From positions 3,048,671-3,112,670 of the forward strand of contig OY811991.1 of NCBI GenBank assembly GCA_963681505.1: a stretch of 64,000 nt of DNA, given 5' to 3'. This document shows, one piece after another, positions 45,657 through 57,641 of the stretch; the first letter of the stretch is position 1; each line of letters begins with the position of its first letter. Under the pieces are notes generated by a model. The model saw only the letters and a list, made by a program, of their open reading frames with translations. It had not been told where the DNA came from and did not search any database. The position numbers and the translations under genes are program-made. This DNA is from Eunapius fragilis (lineage: Eukaryota; Porifera; Demospongiae; Spongillida; Spongillidae).

Positions 45657-46890
45657 AAACCATACTTAAATCTAAGCCAGAAGGTGTGGCTCCTCTTATA
45701 AGTGTCCTGCATAGGATATTCTATGTTTGAGCTAAACTTCCACAAGCACATATATCTAAGAGTACGCTAACATAAGCTCACATATACCGCCCGCGTGATC
45801 TGATTTGGATACAAATTTGCAATCAGTATATTTAAAAAAAAAAACAATATCTATTTTATCATTGTCTACCCATCTACAAGTCTTTTCGTGCATAATATAT
45901 AAAATTGAGGACCATTGTTCATTAGCTAGAGGATTATAAATAATACAGAGCTGCAAGTAAAGTGTGAACACCTGTGCACACGGTGCGTACACTGTGCACA
46001 GGTGTTCACGCAAATAGACAATATGCTGGTGAAATTTGAAACCTCTAAAAAGAAAAATATTTAGACACTTATGCATTTGCATTGCTTACAATACATCTCG
46101 TCATTATATTTCACATGCAAAGTTAACAGAGACAACAGAAAGTTTCTGAAGCAGAGTCCAACCTATTCACCACTAACAATTCTTCAGTAGAAAATGACAC
46201 ACAACTTATGCTTTTGCTTACAATACATCTCGTCATAATTCCACAAAGTTTACACAGACAACAGAAGCAGAACTTGTCTGCCTCAGTATATAGAAGATGA
46301 AACATGCAGCTATTACTATATAGTGCGATTATCAGTATTTTGGACCGCGGGACCAAATTTATCGCGGACCAAATTTCTATACTGACAGGCCGTCGTGTTT
46401 GCCAGCATCTGACAGACGCGCTGGCCACTTCCAAGGAAATTTGAATACATATCTAAAACCAGCAATCAAATCGCTTTAGGAATATAATAATTCAAAAAAA
46501 AAAAAAAAAAACACGCCACTATGCTTTTCAAATAACATGATGCTTCATGGACCCGCGGTGTTAAGAATATAACTTTTTAATCGCATACAATGGAAGGCAA
46601 TTCTTAATGGTTTTGAAGTGTTGTTTGGATTCATTTTGAATGATGGTGTGAAGCAAATGACACTTCTCAACACTAATTTTCCAAGTTTCACTGATAATGA
46701 ATGGATGCACAGAAAGGTAAGTGATATATTTTCAAAATTTGTCCGTTTGCTTTGTTGGCTAGAATAAAGTTTATCACCTTGTATTATGCAAACCAGATGA
46801 CTCAAACATGTGATATTATATAAACATGCATACGTTGTAGACAGCTGCTTAATGAATGGATATGTCCATCACCTCACCGCTAAATTGTAT
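45657..46890. other. Intergenic region, no gene seen
   Basis: It contains a 16-bp perfect inverted repeat (45964-45979 with 45994-46009), a small direct duplication around gcttacaatacatctcgtca (about 46083 and 46208), and a poly-A run near 46494-46511. No coding region is recognised. Confidence 0.4.
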
Positions 46891-47175
46891 ACATGTATAG
46901 TACTCTGTTGGAAGCGCCACAGGCCACTGAGTCAAGGAAGCACCAATCTAATGACCATAAATGCTCTGAATTAGTGTGAGTATGTGTCCCTATGGTGGTT
47001 GAAACTTACGGAGCTTGGGGAAAGGAAGCCACTGCCATTATCTCCACAATTGCCTACAGACTTGCCACCTCCACGTGCCGGCCAAGGTCACAATGAGATC
47101 CATGGCCGGTTGAATCTCAAACTTGTACGTGCCACCTCAACAGCTGTCTTTTCCAAGATAGCTCCGCCACCATGA
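46891..47175 (+). pseudogene. 3' fragment of an endonuclease-type retrotransposon
   Basis: Frameshifted pieces ESRKHQSNDHKCSEL, VCVPMVVETYGAWGKEA and IHGRLNLKLVRA match the C-terminal end of the ORF at 39932. A TGA near 46976 and a frameshift near 47085 disrupt it. It ends about 220 bp upstream of the acyloxyacyl hydrolase start. Confidence 0.7.
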
Positions 47176-47398
47176 TGTATTTTGCTATGTATTGTATTAT
47201 AATACGTTATCAATGATCAGTGTAAAACACATGTGTCAAAAAATGATCTAAAACTGATTGGAATCGGGTACCATCACACCATTATATGGATAAACTATAA
47301 GGGTGCAAGCCTACGTGACCCTTTAAAAAATCATTTGAGCAGCCTTCTTTCTATTCATTGAAATCATATCGCGCGCATCACGTGTCGATTCTCCCAAA

Positions 47399-49096
47399 AT
47401 GTTTCACCAGGCAGTTCTGCTAGTGTGCGTCGTGCTCTTCGCATCCACACCTTGTGCCCTCGGAGCCTGGCCATTTGGCGTGAGCGACCAGAATGGCGGC
47501 ACGAAGTGCGTGACGTGCACCGTCATAACGGGCCTCGTGGAACAAATGTCCGAGATATACAACATATCTATCTCCGAGTCTCTGTCCCGCTTCTGCAAGT
47601 TCCTGCCAACGGGGCTGCAGGAGGCGTGCGTAGTGCTGGTCCTGAATTACGGCCCGGAGGTGGTCGAACTGCTCGAGAACAAGGAAACCCCGGACGTCGT
47701 GTGCCTGGCCATCGGGATGTGCACGAGCACCTCCGGGGAGGTGTGTCACCTGTTTCCCCTCCCCTCCACCCGCGCAAAGGAGCGGATCGAAGCGGCAAGG
47801 GAAAGAGCCGCCGCGACGAAAAGGGCGGATTTTCCGGACCTCTGCAGCATCCCCGTCGTGAAGCCCATCTGCGAGATCTTCGAGAGGTTCGGCAACGACC
47901 ACTTTCCCGTGGACGACATTGACCACGACGACTTCTCCGACCTGCACACGTTTCGCGGCACCTCGTGGCGCGGGAAGGACTGCTCCGACGCGGACGCCGC
48001 TATCCACCCGGGCCGGTACACAGCGGACGACGCCTTCATCGACACCAACTGCAACGGCATATACGGCACGAACCCGAACACGGGAAAGACCTACGAGTCG
48101 GAGCTGTGTGAAGGGACAGGACAGATGGGTACGGCCGTCCTCGGCGACAGCGTCGGGGCCCACTTCCACATCCCCCCTCAGTGGTTCACAAGCAGGGACC
48201 TCAGCGTGGACGCCTTCCAGGACATCCTCTTCATCCTGGAGAACGAGCTGGACTGGCCCATGCTGTCCAGCACCACAGCCTACACCAACTCCACCTGGAG
48301 CGGGATCACTGGCCCCGTGGACTCCACCTACCTCAGGATGCGGGCAATTAACAGGTGCAACCACAGGGACTACCAGAACATTGCCGTCAACGGGGCCCGT
48401 TCGTCTGCCATGGCGGAGAACATCGTCCAGAGCTATGCCCGGAACAAGACCGACAACCCGGCGTTCATCGTGTTTGAGCTCATCGGCAACGACGTGTGCA
48501 GCGGGCACCCGGACATCGATCACATGACCACCCCGCAGGAGTTCTACGCCAACAACCTCAAGACGTTCCGCTACCTGGACGAGTATCTCCCAAGTGGGTC
48601 CGTCATCATCGCCAACGGCCTGGTGGACGGTCGCGTCCTGTACGACTCCCTCCACGACCGCATACACCCCATCGGGTCCTATCGCAACGACGTCACCTAC
48701 GCCGCCTTCTACGACTACCTCAACTGCCTGCAAATATCCCCGTGCTTCGGGTGGATGAATACCAATGAGACGTGGCGCAACCTCACCACGGAGAGAGCGG
48801 TGGAGCTCAACCAGGCCCTGAAGGCGCTCGTGGCAAACCAGACCTTTGACAACTTCAAACTGTACTACGTTGACCCACCCGTCCAGACCGCCATCAACCA
48901 GTGGGTGGAGCAGGGGGGCGAGGCCTGGCAGCTGATAGAGCCGGTGGATGGGTTCCACCCCAACCAGATAGGCAACGCCCTCACCACGGCCGCTTTCTGG
49001 AACCTGATGGAGAGCACCTTCCCTGAGGTGATCCCACCCGTTAACCCCCACAACGACGAGATAGTCCAGCTGTTCGGTGATCAGGGTGGATACTGA
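47399..49096 (+). CDS. AOAH: Acyloxyacyl hydrolase, single exon
   Basis: The product is 565 aa; vertebrate AOAH is about 575. Residues 1-22 are a signal peptide. A saposin B-type domain follows, with six cysteines at about 37, 40, 66, 77, 102 and 108. Next come a DxD/calcium-site-like region (RGKDCSDADAAIHPGRY...DTNCNGIYG, about 191-223) and a GDSL/SGNH hydrolase domain: GDSVGAHFHIP with the catalytic Ser at 251, a Gly block (NGARSS, 331-336), GND (363-365), and DGFH with catalytic Asp 517 and His 520. AOAH removes secondary acyl chains from lipid A of bacterial lipopolysaccharide and so inactivates it; in animals it acts in endolysosomes or after secretion. The frame has no intron although vertebrate AOAH genes are multi-exon, and it is GC-rich compared with its flanks. 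A possible ATTAAA poly(A) signal lies at 49204-49209. Family identity is very secure; the enzyme has all catalytic residues. Confidence 0.93.
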   Translation: MFHQAVLLVCVVLFASTPCALGAWPFGVSDQNGGTKCVTCTVITGLVEQMSEIYNISISESLSRFCKFLPTGLQEACVVLVLNYGPEVVELLENKETPDVVCLAIGMCTSTSGEVCHLFPLPSTRAKERIEAARERAAATKRADFPDLCSIPVVKPICEIFERFGNDHFPVDDIDHDDFSDLHTFRGTSWRGKDCSDADAAIHPGRYTADDAFIDTNCNGIYGTNPNTGKTYESELCEGTGQMGTAVLGDSVGAHFHIPPQWFTSRDLSVDAFQDILFILENELDWPMLSSTTAYTNSTWSGITGPVDSTYLRMRAINRCNHRDYQNIAVNGARSSAMAENIVQSYARNKTDNPAFIVFELIGNDVCSGHPDIDHMTTPQEFYANNLKTFRYLDEYLPSGSVIIANGLVDGRVLYDSLHDRIHPIGSYRNDVTYAAFYDYLNCLQISPCFGWMNTNETWRNLTTERAVELNQALKALVANQTFDNFKLYYVDPPVQTAINQWVEQGGEAWQLIEPVDGFHPNQIGNALTTAAFWNLMESTFPEVIPPVNPHNDEIVQLFGDQGGY

Positions 49097-49297
49097 CAAT
49101 GTTTGAGTTAGCTAGGCCACAGGGCTACCACTGTGTACTGATGCTGCCTGCCTGTCGTGTGGTGTTTGCATTAATATTGTATGCAATTCCTTCAGTTTTA
49201 GGAATTAAAAAGAAAAAGTGTTATTTATATTTTAATGATCCATTGACCTCCAATGGTTCGAATACACAATAATAATGCCATAACAACTCGGTTTGGG

Positions 49298-52200
49298 CTA
49301 TGGATAGGATGAGTCTGATGATGCTAGTTTTGAGATTAGCTCGGCATACATTGGGCTAATGACAAAATCATTCTTCTTGCCATGCTTGTATACTTTTCCA
49401 TAAGCAGGTGTGTCATCTGACTCTGACCCTGAGGTAACGGCATCAGACCTCTCATCCTGTGCACTCATAACCGATAGTGATGCATCTTCCTCTCTGCTAG
49501 AGCTGTCCTCCCCAACAGTCATCTTCACACTTGGCTGTTTCTTCCCTGTTACTTTTGTGGCACTGCCTGCACTTCGTGGAGCGGTGCGTGACTTCTTAAG
49601 TGTGGGTGGGCCTAGAGATCCCTCCTCTCCCTCTCTCTCTTCCTCCTCCTCTTCCTCCTCCTCCCCCCCTTCCTCCTCCTCCCCCTCCACTTCTTCCTCC
49701 TCATCTGATTGCATGGTTACAGTGGTCTCTACTGTCTTCATGGTGTGCACAGTCTCATTGGCCCGTGAGGAGGTTGGGCTATCCCTCGGTTGGTGCCGCT
49801 GCTGCTGTTGCTGCTCTGGGTGCCTCCTGCCATGATGGGAGGCTTGTGAGGGAATACCTAGAGCATATGTGTGTCCAGAGGTATTGAGAATGATGTGCTG
49901 AGATGGAAAATCTCGTATGTCATTCAGTGTGTTAAGCAGAGCCACAAAGTCTGGTCGTTCAGACGGAGTGAAGTACCAACATTGCTGAATCATGAAAAAC
50001 CTAAATGAGAGGTAAAGTACAATATTGATAGATCAGGTCATGTGAGTATGGGGGAAGGGGTAAATACCAAACTCACAGATTCTTGCTGAAACACGGCAAC
50101 TGCACTGGTCTCCTGCCTTCCTCCATACACCTGTGAAGGTATGCAGGTTCCACATCAGGGAATGGTATACCCTCTGGAAGTAGACATGTACATTGGATAG
50201 AAGTTATATACAATAATATACTAGTAGATAAGAGCAAGGTAGAAAGTGACAAAGAGAGAGAGTGAGAGAGACGAAGGGAGAGAGGATGGAGGAAGAAGGA
50301 AGGGGGAGGGGAGAGAGGAGGGAGAGGAAGGGAAGGGAGGGGAATAGGGTGTGTAACCTTTTTGAAAAATCATATTAGAAACATGAAATTTGTAACGATT
50401 AATGCACCATTAATTTGCCAACGTTTTTCAATATATTGGCACGCGTATTTATTGCCAGGTTTTTGTCGCTACTCCTTCTAGCTTATATTATCAGCTTATG
50501 AATTATCAAAACAACACGTACCCATAGTTGTAATGGATTGTTTGAATTGTTCGAACAGCATGGCCCCCCCCCCCCCCCCCCCCCTCCCTCCCACGGCCCA
50601 AGAATAAAAGCGACAAGTAGCAAAACCAAAAAGGCCTATGAAACCACAATGACGTGGCAAATCTGGTGGCCGGAGCGCCGCTTCAAGCATATGACAAAGC
50701 CGTCATGCAATCAAGCAGACACGTCAACTTATATGCTCATTTATTAGTAGGTTTATCTGTTAGTTTACGTGAGATTAGATTATCATGAGATTTGTTATTT
50801 ATTTGGATGAGATATACCGTGTGATTTAAGAACAGCCCTATTTATGAATACCGTATACAACAACACTTACGCAGACTCAAACCCAAACACACACGCACGC
50901 ACAAACACAATATAATTGAAAAGGTTGCACGTGTTGATTACGTAACTATTTCAATCTTTTCACGAAATGTTTTTAATTTTCATGGTAAATAACTTTCGAT
51001 GTCCGCGAGACCTTGAAAGGGATGCCAAATCCGCGCAACTCACGAAAAATCCGTGAGAGTTGACGTGTCTGAATTATAAAGACATGTACGATATTCAGAA
51101 TGTCATGGGTGAACTTCTGGAAAAGGATGTATGATAGCGGAGGTAGTGATCGGTATGCGTGATAGCGTAGGTAGTGTTCGGCACCTAGGGAACGTAGTTG
51201 TATTAAATTATACTTACTGCTTCCTACGACAACCCAGAAGGGTGGCTTCTATCCTTTTTTGAAATATTGAAACGCCTTCTTGAAGGCGCTGTGTTGTGTT
51301 GAAAGTGTCCTACACTACCCCTTTGGGCCCGAAGATGACACCTGGACTTAGCTGATGCAAAGGAGTACGTAGCGCGTTTGACTAATGCACATGTACCATA
51401 CTGCAGAGAGCGGAATACCAAGGTCAAGCAAACTATGCCAAACGTATTTAAATTGCCGGACCCAACTGATGGTTGCTGGGTTCCCAGTCTAAGTGTTGAT
51501 TGCATCAACGAAATTTCTTTTTACGGTTTAATTAAGCCCGTTAGTAAGCCATTGTCAGACGGGTACATAAAAAGGTCCGACCGACTTCTGCATATGAAGG
51601 AAACAAATATAGATCAATCAGAACTAAGAATCGGTTATTTCAGAGATAATATATAACTCAAATTCTGAAATCGGATAGCACTAAATTCATAGTCGACCGG
51701 ATAGGTAATCGCGAAAGGTCGAATAACCTAGCATACCTGAAAATCGGTTACACACTTTAGAGGGGAACGTGGAATTGATAGGGAGGGAGAAGGAATAGAG
51801 AAATGAGAATGGAGGTAGGAAGAGAAGGGCACTGATGAAGAAGAGAGCTACAAAGAGAGGGGAAAGCGAAAATAATACCACGTACCAAGAGTGACCAATT
51901 TGTACACTAGTATTCCAAATGACCATCTGTGTATAAGAGATTCCACATGCATCATCACATAGCGTGTATGATGAACATGTGGGTTAAGATATAACTGCAT
52001 GCATAATCACGTGCACATGTAGGGCAACAATAAAAATAAAAGAGGCAGTGGTGGGCATATTCTGGTTAGCATAAAATGACTCACACATCACTCTTGACAG
52101 AATATCTTTTATGCCAGATGCACTCTGGAGCCATATCTTGAAGGTAGTGCCCTCTTTCAGTGACGAGGTAGTAATTGCCTTCGTGCGGTTGCCCAAAATT

Positions 52201-54438
52201 TCCAATTTTCACGACTAAGTCATTATAAATAAATGTATTGCGTGTTGATATATCTTTGTGCACCAGTCCTCTTAGTGACAGGAATTTCTGTAATACATGT
52301 GAGAATGGTATTACACATGCGCTGTTGCATACTAAACTATGCCCCAAAACTGATCTTAATTGACATGCATGCAAACACACAAATCTTTCCCTACAATGTA
52401 TAACTCACCATGGCTTCAGCCACTTGAACTGCAATGTTCATCAAATCTCTTGCAACATGTGCTGAGTAGCTGGACTCAGTGGACTGATGTATTGATAGCA
52501 TGTACCAGTCTGGAACAAATCCAGTCTTGATGGAAAGGAGGAATTTATCCAAGGTACCAAATGTTGCATATTCAAGGAGCAGACACGTGGAGCAGTCCTT
52601 GATTTGCATGTGATACAATGACATAATGTTTGGATGACCTCCAGCCTTTAATTAGCCGGTGGTTTCCGTCGAGGGAGTGGGAGGGAAATTAGTGGTATGC
52701 AACTTGAATGTTTTGGACATTTAAAATCAACGTACATTCTCTCCTATTGCTTTCAGTATATCTTTCTCATTTTTCAACTCATTTAACCCCAACAGAGATG
52801 TCTGATCTGTATAAGAATTGGTTTGCATAAAACATCACATCTTGTGCAAAAAATGATGTACCTCTCAATCTCTTTATGGCAACCTCAGATGAGCCAACCA
52901 AAGCTTTGTGCACGACTTTGAATGTTCCCTTGTGGAGAAGGTCTTCAAATACGATAGCATCGAACGTTATTTCTAACGATATTATCCCATCTGTGAAGAA
53001 AAGGACCACAATGTTCTATAATGGAGGTGTAGTGCGGAGGGAGGGGGGGAGGGAAGTATTGTTTTAAAAAAGTTCTTACCATTGAAAATGCTTTCCTGCT
53101 GAGTTTGATATTCATCAATGTAACCATGTTGCTCCATCTCCACCTCATCGGTAAGTCTGGAATGGTTGTAGCTGGGCTGCCTCTTCTTGCACACTACCAG
53201 TGATACACAGCACACCACCCCAATAATGCTAATCAGAATAACAAGGACGATGGCATTGGCCGATATGATAGCCACCTCCCACTCCTGCAATCTTAATGCC
53301 ACCACAGGGGAAGGGCTTGGTGAATCTGATGGTGCGAGTGCTCTTCCTGTCACAGAATGCATGCATACATTAAACAAGAAGGGAAGTTAAACAAACTTTA
53401 GTTTGGATGGGGCAGTGTACTGAAAAAGCACCAAAATATTTAATGTTAACCATTACAGTTACATTTACCGCCCCACGATGCAATAACATATTATTCATGG
53501 GTTGTGCGCAGGGGACTTGAGAACGGTGTTGTCTTTGTACAGTGAACGTATTTATGACATTATGCAACGCTCCCATGCGTACACATGCATGTGATTATAG
53601 CTCCGGTTGACGTACACATGCACAGTACTAGTAAACCATGCCTCGATTGATAACCACAAACATGTCGAACAGAGGTCCGCACATCACAGCTCATGCGCAT
53701 GTATGCATGCATGCATATATTTGCTAACCACTGATGCGCCGTTTAGCAGTCACGTAAGTCACCGACGATCCGTTTGCTAGCGTGATTTTCGTTAAACAAG
53801 CGTAGTCGCCTGCAGAAACAGCCGTGGTGTCTAGAGTCCGTGTGGGGTCGGACAGCTCCCCGATTCCATGGGTGAGGTTCAGCGAGGCGCCAACTTTGAA
53901 CCAGGCGGCACTTACGGTGAAGCACTCACCGCTCGAGCACAGAGAGTGGCTGCAGGTCTGGTTTGAGTCGGGGAACATATCGGCGTCAAAACCGGTCGCA
54001 TTTAGTCCCCCTGCGCATAGTGTACACTCGTGAAAATACATATTGGTATATAACTGCTGGAAGGTTTAAATTACCGTAACGGCGGTCCAGGTCTGCTAGT
54101 ATTAATAATTGCAGAGCTGCCGAAACATTCACCTTGACTTCAAATCTACACAGGCAGATGACTGACGCTATGGGAACGTGTTGGGACAGCTCGTACACAC
54201 CAGGTTCCGATACAGCACAGGTGAGGACCGCTCCGTTTTGGTGGGTGGGCGGTAGAGTCTCGCGTTTCACGACGTTGCCGTCAAAATCAAACTTTGTGTA
54301 CGTCCAGTGCGAGGGGAATGAACGCTCAGTCGTACAGTTCACACTAGCGGTGCCGTTGTAAGGTATGTATAACGTTTGTAGGGGTGTAAAGCACTGCTTG
54401 CTGTTAGAAAGTACAACCACCGCAAGGCCTGCCAGCAT
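49298..54438 (-). CDS. Receptor tyrosine kinase-like protein with NFG in place of DFG, ten exons
   Basis: Exons in order (minus strand): 54438-54075, 54010-53729, 53346-53080, 52990-52862, 52806-52736, 52645-52409, 52287-52085, 51926-51886, 50173-50077 and 50000-49298. All junctions are GT-AG and phases agree, giving one frame of about 797 aa. Layout: hydrophobic start, Cys-bearing extracellular region with several N-glycosylation sites (about 15-235), membrane segment (about 238-266), kinase domain (about 305-600), then a Glu-rich/Ser-rich tail. Kinase motifs: a degenerate glycine loop (LHKGTFKVV), VAIK with the beta-3 Lys, an alpha-C Glu in NELKNEKDIL, GGHPNIM, HKDISTRN (460-467), NFG (480-482), MAPE, SDVWSFG (across the 41-bp exon 8) and CWYFTPSERPDF. 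The metal-binding DFG Asp is Asn, so catalysis is probably impaired (known for the family). The N-terminus is uncertain: the frame stays open upstream of the ATG at 54438 to a stop at 54517, so an upstream exon may supply a fuller signal peptide. A minus-strand ATTAAA lies at 49231-49236. Confidence 0.85.
50260..50345. repeat. Purine-rich low-complexity tract in kinase intron
   Basis: A ga/ggga-rich run lies within the 1.7-kb intron between exons 8 and 9 of the minus-strand kinase gene. A poly-C tract follows near 50563-50583. Confidence 0.85.
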
Positions 54439-54487
54439 GCACACAGAAGCAATGATGAATGCAGCTTTCTCTTTCACCCTCACTCCT

Positions 54488-54615
<128 letters not shown>

Positions 54616-54699
54616 GCAAAGCACATACACTGATGAACTCACTCATGATGAGCAGATAGAAGTAGAAGTTAGTTCCATTTCCATCCCTAGCTGTCGGCA

Positions 54700-55984
54700 T
54701 ATCAACTACCTAAACAGCATGCAGGAGGATAGTGGGCGTGTAACAGAACTATAGTAATTAATCTGCGTATTGGAAGTCACGTGATGAAAACCATGCGTAG
54801 ATACATTTTATTCCCAACGCTACATGTATGGTATCAGCTAGCAGTTACCACTACACTTCATGGCACATGCTTAAAAAGAGTACATAAGATTTAGAAATAC
54901 AGTGACAATGTATGAGATCGATCGGATTTAGCTAATGTTGGAGGAATCATATAGGTTGTCCCCCTGAAAAAAAAATCCCTTCGGACATTTATATTGTCCC
55001 CGCCTACCGAACATTTTAATGGAGAATACGGAGTCGTGGTAGTGAATAGGGACTCCAGCACATATTATAAAAATTTTCCAGGAAAGAACTTCAAAGTTGA
55101 CGCGTGCAGTTATACTATACTCGTAATTACAAATTCAGGCCACTGTAACTCCATGATGGACAGGCTAATTTCCAGTGCGTAAGAAGAGGTTGTAGAGGAC
55201 TTAGAAAATGAAATAATATGAAAACTTGAAAAAATATGCGCTAGGTCCCTTTTCGCTGCATGCCACGATCCCACATCATTATATCGGCACTCGCCGCGGA
55301 CATTATAACCCGATGTCCCTCTTAGGACAAACTACCAAAGCGTGTAATAACTTGGGGGAAAAAGTCAAGCAATTATGTAGCAATCTCGTGATCGTTCACA
55401 TTTAAGAGATGAGTTTGGTGGATTTCTTACTTGAGAGGCAATTCAGTTTTTATATTTCTAAATTTGATTATAATCATTAGATTTCAGTTTAAAGTGAAGT
55501 ACAACTGATTAGATGTCAGTATTTACATTGTTTCCAATATGCATGAGTCAGCTAATAATCAAAAGACAAAGAATTCAGATTTACAATGATAAAAAACAAT
55601 TTGGAGCAAGGTTGGAATTATACAATTATAATACTACATGCTGTGAAGTATATGACCCCCGAAACCTGGGTTGGGCTGGATGGACTAGCCCTATTTCCTG
55701 AGCTGATTTTAGCAAAGTCGACGCCATAAATTTATACTATTATTAATGTTGAAATCATCGTTCATTGTACATGTGAAAGCATGCAGCTCAGCGTATAAGT
55801 ATAGTCGCTGATCAATTTTCATTGCAATGTTTAGTTAGGGCGATATATGCATCAATGTAGGTGGAATTCATGCAAATTAATTGCTACCTTGAAGTTCAAG
55901 TCTGGGTCAAACATGCAGCATGAAAGATTATATGATGGCAGTCAGTAAACATTAATTAAAATTCGTAATACCATCGCATGCTAG
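54700..55984. other. Intergenic region, no gene seen
   Basis: AT-rich sequence with only short open frames and no recognisable domain. It may contain the kinase gene's promoter. Confidence 0.4.
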
Positions 55985-57470
55985 CACTTGGCAGGTGTCA
56001 TATGGTAGGTACTTGGAAATTTCGCCAAATGTTACACAACACGAAAGGTTGGGACAGGTAGGTCTTCTTTAAATTTTAGTTTTCGATGATATGGTTTAAA
56101 GGCAATAAAACTACAAATTTGCCTGGATCATGGAGCTTTGAGCGCTCTTTCAAGCAGCATTATAAATATAAACCTTACGCCATAATTAAGTATAGTGCTT
56201 TCTAATAATCGCTGTGTGTTTTATTCATTCAATAATCGTACCTCCTTTAAAAAGCAGTGTAGGCAGGCCATGCATTTCTCTTACCATGAAAGAGATCTAC
56301 CTTCAAGCAATGGCTCATTTTCAGCTACGTATTTGTTATTCTATAATCCTCTGTTAAAAGATGTGTTGCTTTAATTTACAACGCTCTTGTTCATACAATT
56401 GCGTAATTCACCTTTAATATGCCTTTAAAAAAATATATTTCCCTTTGTTTAATGCATCGTTTCATCGACATATGAGTGCTATGATATGCAACTTTCAGAA
56501 TTATGAGCAATTTGGTTAGAGACCAGGTTAATGTTTAATCTCCAGCTCATCGTCCTTATTTAAACGCGTTTAGCGTCCTTAATTAAGAACGAGCTTTTTG
56601 CCATGAAGATGAGTAACTAAGAGCAGCTTATTTCATTTTGTGATTGTGCAAAGGTCACTCCTTCTTTTGATGATAAATTATATCAACAACAGCTATACTG
56701 ATATTAAGAACTTGTCCACTGATACTAGCTGTAGAATCGGTATTTTTTAACAATGCCTTTGACACAGCATATTGATAGGTACTTGGATATCATTTCACGT
56801 AACGTTAAATCTGCGTACCCAAAAATTACATAAAAAATTGTGACTGGTTTTTGGGAAGGTTACGAGAGGTAGGTCTTTTTGAAAATGTTGTTCTCGATAG
56901 TTTAAGGACGATAAAGTTTCAAATTTGCCCCGATCGTGGAGGTCTGTACGCTCTTTCACACAGTGTTATGTGTATAACCATACGCAATACGAATGTTGGG
57001 GCGTACTGCTTTCTAATTAGAGTATACAATAAACGTTGCGAAATTTTTTCTTCCCATATTTGTACCTTCTTGGTAACGTCAAAAGACGTTGTAGACATGC
57101 CATTGCTATTTACCACGAAACTTTCAGGACGATCTGACAATGCGCAATGGCTCATTTTCAGCCCGCCATTGGATGTGTGACAACTATCGTATTACATGTC
57201 ACATTAAGATAGAATTTGGTTTTCTTAGTGTGTAATCAATCCTCTGTTAAAAGATGTGGTTGTTTTATTTAAAACACTCTCTTGTGGGATATTATTTGAT
57301 CTATTATACCTTCGGGTAATATAATCATGCCTTTTTTTGATGACATTTTCTCCGTACCTTCTTTTAAACAACTTGCATCGTTTCATTGATCTATTGGTGT
57401 TATAATATGCAAGTTTCAGAATTTTTGGACTATGCGCAATAATTTATTTTTGCTGAGAATATGTTATTGA
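55985..57470. repeat. Two diverged direct repeats of about 600-700 bp
   Basis: Unit 1 (about 55985-56560) and unit 2 (about 56770-57470) share ordered blocks: taggtacttgga, gaggtaggtctt, caaatttgcc, gctctttca, gcaatggctcattttcagc, atcctctgttaaaagatgtg and gcatcgtttcat. They lie immediately upstream of the transposase-like gene at 57642 and may belong to that element. Confidence 0.65.
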
Positions 57471-57641
57471 ATAGCGGGACATCATTGCGTGTGCATGCCA
57501 ATTTCCCTAATGGTGCTAGGTACTAGAGTCTAGTTGGGAATACATACAAAATTCGTTTTTCAGATACAGATTTTCCTAGACTTCTAGCATCAGTAGCTTT
57601 ATGAATTATGATTAGCCATAATACATTCAATTCCTTTTCAG

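Noticed and set aside
47420..49099. 559-codon frame on the minus strand opposite the hydrolase
   Set aside because: A shadow of the GC-rich coding sequence; low-complexity Val/Gly-rich translation without domains, whereas the plus strand has a complete AOAH.
51224..51656. Open frames within the 1.7-kb kinase intron
   Set aside because: No domain, and splice phases of exons 8 and 9 already join correctly without them.
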